From assembly GCA_019787685.1 (NCBI GenBank), contig JAHNUO010000010.1, forward strand, positions 434,001 to 498,000: a stretch of DNA of 64,000 bases, given 5' to 3'. Each line of letters begins with the position of its first letter. The stretch's first letter is position 1. Below are positions 56,633 to 64,000 of the stretch, one piece after another. This DNA comes from Chiua virens (Eukaryota; Basidiomycota; Agaricomycetes; Boletales; Boletaceae). Both the position numbers and the translations under genes were made by a program. The notes beneath the pieces are model-generated. The model made no database searches and was not told the origin of the DNA. It saw only the letters and a list, made by a program, of their open reading frames with translations.

Positions 56633-57624
56633 TGAGACCGAGATTCTCGGCATATCCGCAAGCTTTACTATACCTGTTGTCGCCTATAGAAACCAGAACC
56701 CAGTAGTACATCATGGGAGTGGACTTTGAGGATCAAAGTATCTTCAACTCCCGGAAAGAAAATAGTCCATGTGATCACAAACTAATAGTAAATCCTGTAC
56801 ATACCTGCCAGTACTCAAATTGTAGTATCGTGCTGGGCAAACAACTCTTCAAAATGGCACGGATAGTAAGGAAAGTGAATACTGTACCCATTGAACCGGT
56901 TCGATACCCCCTGTGACGCGTGTACAACACGGACAGCCTTCTACATGCACAATATGTCACTGATGCCAGACATGCAAGAGCGTACCGGGGCTCAATAGAC
57001 TGGGACAACCTGAAACATATGACAAAAGCTGACTTTCTAGTGCTACTGGACCACTTATCAGGCCGCATAATAAGTGCGTTAAGTGCTTGATAAACAGGCT
57101 AGGCGGTGGCCTAATTTCTGATAGGCTGGCTCTTTGTGTCCAAGCAGCTGTGTTATGGTGTTGGTACGCCGGTCGGTACTGTTGACGAACGTCGAGCAAA
57201 CACCGCTGATGGGGCAATGCCATACAGTATGATCCGAGGGGTCAGGGAGATTATGCAGTGTGTTGGGTTGGCTGAGAGCACACGAGATGAGTCGATTACG
57301 TCAAACTTTCCTCAGGCTTGACACAAACGCGTCTCACCGTCTTGGCTGACTCGGGTCGGGTCAGTCAATGAATCTCATGCCACTGACGCTGTGAACATCG
57401 ATTTAAGCGTCACGGTACCACAGACCCTCGGAGTAAGGTGGGACGAAAAATAGCATGATAGTATTCAGAATTGCGAGTGAAAGATGTACAGCTTGGCAGT
57501 ATTGTGTAACGACTCGGGAACTTGAACATAGTGGGCTACGACTCGACAGCAGCTTGAGATCGATACAACACAATGGGTGATCGACTTGCCAGTGGAACAA
57601 AAAGGTAGCACGTACTGCAGGAAA
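56633..57624. other. No gene recognised
   Basis: Short frames only. I saw no motif, repeat or terminal sequence I could support. Confidence 0.4.
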
Positions 57625-58250
57625 CGATCACCCCGTTGAACCCCGCGAATTGCATCCCGACTGCAAGATGGAGCACCTCGCGGGCGTCGATCTGTCTCCC
57701 AGCGTCGTGTGGCGCACCGAGAGGAACGCAATTTCGGAGTGGGTGTAAGCGTTCCTAGATGATCCCCATGAGCGTGAGCTTCCCATCGTCCATCGTGTTC
57801 TCGGTGTTGCCCACTGTGGGAGGCGAGGTGGACCCAACGGTGGTATTTGAATGCCTGGATAGCGCCGTGGATCGATGCGGCAGCGCCCATGTCGATCTCG
57901 TTGTGAATGCGCTGGATTTCGCGCTCCACGGCCTCCACTGATGGCAGGGTGAATAGTTCGAGATCGGCGTGTAGCGTCGCTTGTCCGCTGGTGAGAACTG
58001 ATAGCGAAAGAGCATAGGAGGATGCGTAGAGATCCACGAGATTCGCTGATTCCCCTCTGTTCGATGTGGTCCTGCTGCATGGAGCGGAAGAATAGTCAAT
58101 TTTGACGCCGGGGACCACTATATTCGCGGGATGCTGAGGAAGTTCTGGAGGACCTCAACGATCGGTCGAAGACATTGTCCCACAGCTCGCGCAACATGCT
58201 CTTTCCCAGGGTCTTGTCTGAGATCTGAGATCTGAGATAGGAACCGTGAG
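57625..58250 (-). pseudogene. CHAT-domain protein relic, copy 2
   Basis: Diverged copy of the relic at 51,895-52,583. Shared blocks are LPSVEAVEREIQRIHNEIDM, HRWVHLASHSGQ and, in a second frame, HSEIAFLSVRHTTLGD. Relative to copy 1 it has small deletions (the AVGQAT stretch and part of the VLHLAVG block), and its His motif reads ASHSG rather than ASHGG. The Cys-to-Arg change is common to both, so it predates the duplication. Confidence 0.65.
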
Positions 58251-58776
58251 AATCTGTCTTGACAGCTCCCGTTTAAGTAGTGTTTTAAAGCTTTAAGCTT
58301 TGCCCCCGCTTCCACTCAAAAGGTGCTTTCCGTTGGACAAGAACACGACTATAATTGCCCGTGAATCAAGGAGCATTCTACTGACTATACAATTTGAGTG
58401 CTGGCAGGTCCTCGTCTTAAGAGCTGTCAGCACAGTCCAACCGTCTACATGTATTTTCACTCTGGTCCTCATTTCGCTTCCTGCCTCGTTGAACCGGCTT
58501 CAAGTTGTTCTTACTTTGGTTCTCGTTCTCTTTCATCCTCTTTCCCTGTCCACTTTCAACTTGTCTGTGCTCTCCGCTTTTCCTACTATTTTTTTGGCAT
58601 CGCCAGTTGCTTCTCATGCCTTTGAGTGCTTCCGCATTCGTGTCCATTCTGTGTCACTGTCGGTCTCATCTAAGCTCCATAGACATGGGCGCTAGTTGTC
58701 CATCTACTAGAACATTATTGTACTGTATGACGTGTCACTTTCAAGGTGACTCGACAACGCAAGAATGAGTTTGCCA
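57625..58776. repeat. Segmental duplication, copy B
   Basis: Direct repeat of 52,001-53,121, about 1.1 kb and 5.6 kb away, with the same orientation. Differences are scattered substitutions and short indels, including an extra GATCTGAGATCTGAGAT run near 58,220. Confidence 0.85.
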
Positions 58777-59274
58777 AGTTCATCAGTAAAATCACCACGG
58801 CCTTATCCGAACTTGGCGCCCTTGGTCGCTGACAAAAAGTGTCTCAAGTCACTAAATTAGCAAAAGGACTGCTAAGGTACGATTAAGGTGTTTTTGCTCA
58901 AGCGGACTCAGGACTTCCTCAAGCCACAATTGAAAAAGTACGAAAAGTGAATAAAGTACTACTAGTAATGGTCAAGTACAATATTTTTTGTACCTAGTAA
59001 TCTGCACCCAATAAAAACGGTCTCCGGTGGTGCGTGGGTGCCATGAAAATCCATTCAAATGTGCCTACAAAAAAAGTTTGTATGCACTATTGACACACAC
59101 AGTATGAGAGATGAAGCAAAGCAAGAAAGAGTCTGCACGTATGAGGTTTGGAATGCGCTTGGAGTCACTGCCAGTGGTACTGGCCCAGTGAGGGAAGGAG
59201 GCAGAACAAAGTAATTGTTTATGGTCATGGGTCACAGGGCCTGTTAAGGATTTGAAGGTCAAAGGTAAAGAAGA
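58777..59274. other. Spacer with a possible CACTA-type transposon end
   Basis: CACTAAATTAGCAAAAGGACTGCT begins at 58,850, preceded by AGT. This is the form expected for the left end of a CACTA-like element whose transposase would be the Plavaka relic at 60-63.5 kb. The matching right end would be outside the window, so this is a weak call. Confidence 0.25.
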
Positions 59275-60029
59275 TGTTACGGTAGTCCCGGGTAGGGCCT
59301 AGTGTAGATGCAAAAGCGCTAAGTACCAAGCGGCTGCGATAACTCAAACAACCACCACTTGATACGTGGCGCGCTGTAGAGTTCAAGGAGGATTACTGGT
59401 CAGCGGATTGCTACCAGTGAGATGAGTTAGAACTTAGGACATTGCCTAAGAGCGTCCTGTTGGGAATCTATACCCGAAGGACCAAGACTGCCCCTTGCGA
59501 TCAGGGTGGACCGAGATGCTGGATGTTGGTCGCAGTGACGAGGGATGGCTTAGGTTAAGCCCGAAGAGGAGCAGTGATACTAGCTAGATTGTGTAGATCA
59601 AGACTGAAGTACAGGAGTATCACTGCGTGGTATTTATACTATGAAAGTAGTGCATGGACCAACAGTCTAAAAGGGTGGCCAGGAAGATCGGAACAGACAA
59701 AGGGCCAAAAGGAGTTGTGTGGGGCAGAAGCACCGGACAGATGAAAGTGTAAAAGGTAAAACACGGAAGCTGTCCAAATGACGGTGGAAATGAAAGTGAT
59801 CCCTACCAGATCAGGAAGTGGAAGAAAGGAAGTGAAGACGGAACAATGGGTTGGGCTGAAGTCGCGTAATCGGATCTAGGAAAGAAAGGAAAAGTGGGGC
59901 AAAGGGTTAAGCCCTTGCTGAGTAATCCATAGCAGGGGTAAGCCTTGCGGATTGAACGTAGGAGGTACCTGTAGTACCGAGCATAGTGAAAGTAGCAAAT
60001 GAAAATGGAGAAAAAGATGAATCGTAACA
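59275..60029. mobile_element. Solo LTR, 755 bp
   Basis: Begins TGTTACGGTAGTCCC and ends GAATCGTAACA, so the outer 7 bases form a perfect inverted pair TGTTACG/CGTAACA with TG...CA ends. It is flanked by a perfect 5-bp target duplication GAAGA (59,270-59,274 and 60,030-60,034). No internal domain. It is a different family from the LTRs at 23.8 kb and 25.8 kb. It is inserted about 60 bases downstream of the Plavaka relic's stop codon. Confidence 0.9.
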
Positions 60030-60089
60030 GAAGAGGCAAGGGTGGACATGGACATACAAAGCATTGTGGCAAGAATATGTATACAGTAA

Positions 60090-63000
60090 TCAGGATGCAA
60101 AAGAGTGGTGATCTGCAAACTTGTTGATATAGAAGGAGTTGAACACATTATATGAATGATGAGGTTTTATGTCACATGGAATGGGATGAGTGCCATAGAC
60201 GGGGATTAGATGTGTTGTGTGGTAAATTGAGTTGATGTGGATAATTGCATAGTTGGGTTGATTGTTGGCAAGAATGGATGGGCAAACTATCCACATTCCA
60301 GTGAGTTTGTCAGGCTCCTTATCAACCTTATCAAACCACTGTATGATTGCACAAGGATAAGTGATACCTTTGTAGACAAACAAGAAAAAACAAAAAATGT
60401 GGGCAATTTCATACCCGTCCATTCCATCTGTGTCTGGATCTGTTCCAATAAATACACAGTCATAGCATGGCCCTTCACCCCTCCACATTGGACAAGATCA
60501 AATGTATTCCTTGTGCATCCCACCAGTCCCACTCAAATCACTAGGTGCATAAAATCGGGATGGTGCAGAATTAAACATGGATATTTGCCCATCATAGTAG
60601 GGAAGTTCAAGGTGGGGGACAGTCGTGATGTTGCATGGGTCATCAGGGTTCAAGTGCTCAAATAGAAAGCATCGGAGGAAGATTGGTAACTTGGGAATGG
60701 CAAGCTCTGTCGTCAGTGCATGCACAGTTCTAGCACATTTATTTTCTGAGAACTGTGTGAGCACCGACAAAAGAAACCAATGGCTATAGAGAGAACATAC
60801 ATCGATTTTGGGAGAGCTCAACATGCGCTGCAAGCATAGGTGCACTATGGTCTGCTTCTGCATTCTCGCTGTCAGCTGTGGCACTCACAGATGAAGTTAA
60901 ATTGTTTGGCCTAGTGTTGGAATGCTGGTTTGCAGATGTAGTCACGTAGCAGGCCCAGGTGGAGCCATTTGACCTTCAGAGGTTAGAAATTAGTTGTCAA
61001 ATATTCATATTGAATTAATAAATGTGCATACTTATCAAGTTAAGGGCATTCAACAGGCATGTTCCATTGAGCATGCCATGACTGGTGAAGTTGGTATGTC
61101 ACGTATGTGCAGCAGAAAGTTTGTTGAGTCACTGGTTGGTAACAAGGATTTGACCAAGAGCCTTGTACTTGTTTGACTGGTGATATGGTTTCTTCACTGC
61201 AGTGATGTGTTTATTCTCTGTTATGGATGAACAGAGTCCATTTGGCGCACTGAAGAGTTGGATTAGCTCAGGATAATGCTTGATAGCATGCTGACAGGGA
61301 AGTGAGAAAGTTGAAGTGATGCCTGTCCTCCTGAAAACTTCCTGATGGCAGTGGAGGCATTGGATTGCTTCATCAATGCTATCCAATGCTGAATCTGTGA
61401 TGACATTCTGACGGACTAGATAGCAAAATTCTGTAAAAGCATGAAAAGTGCACATGACATCATTGGGGACATAGCCCTCAATCACTGCAATGTAGACCTT
61501 GAATATTCAGTCACACAGAACAAAAAAACATGAGTGGGACAAAATGAACCTTTATCAGTGCCTTGGAGTTGTCGCCAGTCCACTGTTTGAAACCCTGGCC
61601 CTGTGGGAAGTGATGGAGGCCTGTGAAAGGAGCTACAGCAGCAATACTGTTATAAAACCTTCAGTGTCAAGCTTAAAAAACACCAGAGAGTAGAGTAATT
61701 ATATACATACTGTCTGTCAATGTTGTCCATAATGGACTCTGCTTCTTGGGTAGATCTTGATGTTCATAAAATTAATTTCTCTACCCAGTCTACCAAATGA
61801 TCCTTGAATGACCCCTTGATAACCTGGTGGAGTATATGTATCTGGTGAAATGAGCTCATTTATATTGGCATGAGGAAAGTTGTTTGTAAATGGCTAGGAG
61901 GAATAAGAATTATTACCACACGACAACAAAAATTGCAATGAAGAGCACATATGACAAGGTTGCCAACAATACCAAAGTCATTCCACATCTCATTTAAAGT
62001 AGCTTTCTGAAACAGTGTTTCCATCAACTTTTTGCAGCGCTTTAGAGTGTCTGGGTCCATATCAAGTATTTTGCATGTTGCAGTACAGCTGGAATGAGTA
62101 TTATTAGTGCTACTGTGCTATGCTTCTTGAACTGTAAAAACACTTACTGTGCACACCATCCACGAACTATGCACGCAAGCAACACCTGCCCTTCATAGTC
62201 AGCTATATTTGGGCCAAGCCCATATGTATATTGTCTTCTGGAAGTGTCCATCACCATAGTGAACAAGCTCCAGTTTCTTCATCATGTGTTTCAGGCTTTG
62301 CAGGATTGCATTCAGTGTAATAGTGAGTCTAGCGGCATAGAGGACTTACTTTTTGGAATGGCAAGAAATCCAATAACAACAACAGCATCTTGATGCCCCC
62401 AACAGACAGTGTTATGGGTGTTGCCAATAGACATTTACAGTGGGTAATACTTGTTATTGCCGGTCACAACAGACATGGTAGTCTTGTCACTTCCAAGAAC
62501 CACCAGGACAAAGGTTGACCCATGCGTTGTTGGATCTTCCACTATTTTATCCTAGATAACAGTAATAGGGCACTGAGTGGTATGAAGCCCTAGTAGTATA
62601 GCGAGTAGCGTACCGCATGAAGCCACACCCAATCTCCAGACATGAAATCTTGATATTGTTGCTTGTTATTGTCGATGGAGTATTCTCGATAGGGAGCATA
62701 GTCAAAAGACCCTTTGAAATCAGGGTTTCCAAGCATGTCATGAATGCAAGTGAGGGGATCATGAAACCAAACATTGAAAGTTTGGTCCATCCATTGCAGC
62801 CACTGGTTTAGTGAGGGCACAGGCAGATTGCCTGAATACTTGATCAGAAGCTTTGACCACTTCGTGCCAGCTAATGGAGTGTTGTTGATAACATCATATA
62901 GATGTTTTGCACCTGTGAATGGTGGCATCTTGCAGTGTGGATTATCCAGATCTGACTCAAGTAGACTTGCTGCCCATATATCCATAAGGGCATCAATTTA

Positions 63001-63514
63001 TCCTGCGCTCATTTCGGTATGTCGATATAGGAGGTTCAAGGCTGTCTCAAATTGCATACGGTTGATATAAGGAGTCCAGTTGTTGTCAGATGCCGTGTGA
63101 AGTGGAGCAGGTTGCACATCAGGTGGAAGGGAATTCCCTTGTGCATCGCATGGCCGTCCTAGTAAAGACATCCAGATTGTCAGTACTCATCACCTGAATG
63201 AGAAACAGTAAGGATTTACCATTTAAATATGGGTGGGACTCTCAATGCAAAGTTCTACTGATCCTTGATTCTTCATGTGCATCCTCTTGTGGACACGAGT
63301 CAGGATTATCCTGGTCCTCATCTCTGGAGTCAAGAGAGCCAGGAGGCGGGGAGGGTGGTGGATTCCTGGGTGGTCGACTAATAGTTGGATGCGCTGCCAG
63401 GCAATGCTTGGTTCAACCGCCAGGCATTTTAAACCACTGATTGCACCCTGGGTGCTCACATGGCAGTTGCAAGACAATATTGGCAGTCCATGGACCTGAC
63501 CTCTTGTGCAGCAT
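60090..63514 (-). pseudogene. Second Plavaka-type transposase, killed by nonsense codons
   Basis: ATG at 63,514 opens MLHKRSGPWTANIVLQLPCE with a zinc-finger-like CEHPGCNQWF. Then follow an acidic/Pro-rich linker, MDIWAASLLESDLDNP, FNVWFHDPLTCIHDMLGNPDFKGSFDYAPY, FMSGDWVWLHA, VLGSDKTTMSV, VIGFLAIPK, FHAFTEFCYLVRQ, SLPCQHAIKHYPELIQLFSAPN and GLCSSITENKHI. The C-terminal part is FYAPSDLSGTGGMHKEY, DGYEIAHIFCFFLF, GITYPCAIIQWF, GMWIVCP and IPVYG, ending DHHSFAS (stop 60,090). In-frame stops lie at 63,413-63,415, 63,242-63,244, 62,998-63,000 and 62,435-62,437. At least three of these fit C-to-T changes of Arg or Gln codons. The C-terminal blocks resemble the DUF6830 region seen with Plavaka-type proteins. 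It is much more diverged than, and not a close copy of, the gene at 32.9 kb. Confidence 0.7.
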
Positions 63515-64000
63515 TGTGGTAGTACTGAGTGGGTGAGAAATTTTTACAGGCTGGACTATTCTATTCTGAAAATTGAGTGAGATGAGCCAGACTTGGTGAG
63601 TTATTTGTTTGCACTCACGGTAAGTCAACTTACAAAGAGCTGACTCCAATTTTCTTACTTCACCACTTGACTCCATATCCCAACCTTCTTAGCTCTACTC
63701 GATTCGGCAAGCCAGGACATTTCTCTAAATGACTCCTTGACGTACCCATGCAAAGAATGCATCCGTCCACCCTGGGGCAATTGTCCTTGTGTCACAGGGC
63801 AAGTGATGCACCAGGGCTGAAAAACAGGCTGACAACATCCAGGCAGCGGCTGAGAAAGCAGCAGCTGAGCAAGCAGAACAAGAGTGCATCATCACTATTG
63901 CTAAGATGGTTATGGAGCTGCGAGCAAAGGAGCAGAATGGCATTGTCACACCTGTGAGTTTTTCTAACCTTTACTTCGCCGTTGTCGTAGTATTCAAGTA
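63515..64000 (+). other. Possible partial gene at the right edge
   Basis: A plus-strand segment at about 63,750-63,951 reads CKECIRPPWGNCPC, then, after a frame change, an Ala/Gln/Glu-rich coiled-coil-like AEKQADNIQAAAEKAAAEQA and ending at a GTGAGT donor (63,952). Cysteine-rich plus coiled-coil segments of this type occur in proteins near Agaricomycete transposons. It is too short to classify. Confidence 0.3.

Noticed and set aside
1..64000. tRNA or rRNA genes
   Set aside because: Looked for TTCRANNC boxes with plausible A-box partners and rRNA-like conserved blocks by eye and found none. A covariance search was not possible.

Overview
The window is nuclear DNA of a filamentous basidiomycete, almost certainly an Agaricomycete. 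Genes carry many short GT-AG introns of roughly 45-65 bases. The families present are typical of that group: KDZ (Kyakuja-Dileera-Zisupton) and Plavaka transposases, DUF6698-like and DUF4470-MYND proteins, F-box/LRR-like remnants, a polyporopepsin-type aspartic protease, a CHAT-domain remnant, and a protein with the short 'FFxGAS...GTFNDVxGNQ' head. I saw no rRNA, tRNA or CRISPR.

Layout. 1-11 kb: host-type genes, several decayed. They are a partial DUF4470 gene, an A1 aspartic protease, an acyl-protein thioesterase-like hydrolase, an F-box-like relic, and a full-length DUF4470-MYND gene that needs five +1 shifts to be read. 11.8-37.6 kb: a transposon nest. The outer layer is a head-to-head pair, a DUF6698-like gene (minus, first exons at 32.3-32.7 kb, the rest at 11.8-14.0 kb) and a Plavaka-type transposase (plus, 32.9-37.4 kb). 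An 18.3-kb KDZ element (13,999-32,273) sits inside an exon of the DUF6698 gene. Removing it with one copy of its 7-bp target duplication restores the reading frame. The KDZ element has long inverted ends built from palindromic GGGAATTCCC repeats and a 77-bp repeat, an apparently intact CxC1-type KDZ transposase, and two cargo genes. One cargo gene is itself hit twice: by a 555-bp solo LTR (TSD GATCT) and by a 4,467-bp gag-only LTR retrotransposon with paired 612-bp LTRs.

38-51 kb: a better-preserved host-gene stretch. It holds two tandem anion:cation-symporter MFS transporters (minus), a frameshifted conserved-looking hypothetical, a small divergent gene, a bacterial-type poly(ADP-ribose) glycohydrolase-like gene, and two tandem D-2-hydroxyacid dehydrogenases (plus). 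51.9-64 kb: decayed DNA again. It has two copies of a 1.1-kb segment carrying a CHAT-domain relic whose catalytic Cys is Arg, two Kre9/KNH-like secreted-protein relics, a 755-bp solo LTR (TSD GAAGA), a second Plavaka transposase killed by nonsense codons, and the start of a possible further gene at the right edge.

How it fits together. The host loci are expanded by local duplication (two DUF4470, two MFS, two dehydrogenases, two CHAT segments). The rest is a stratified transposon archive in which insertion order can be read: Plavaka/DUF6698 first, then KDZ, then the LTR elements. Family names were assigned by motif recognition without database searches. Exon limits are given where splice sites could be read and are approximate elsewhere.
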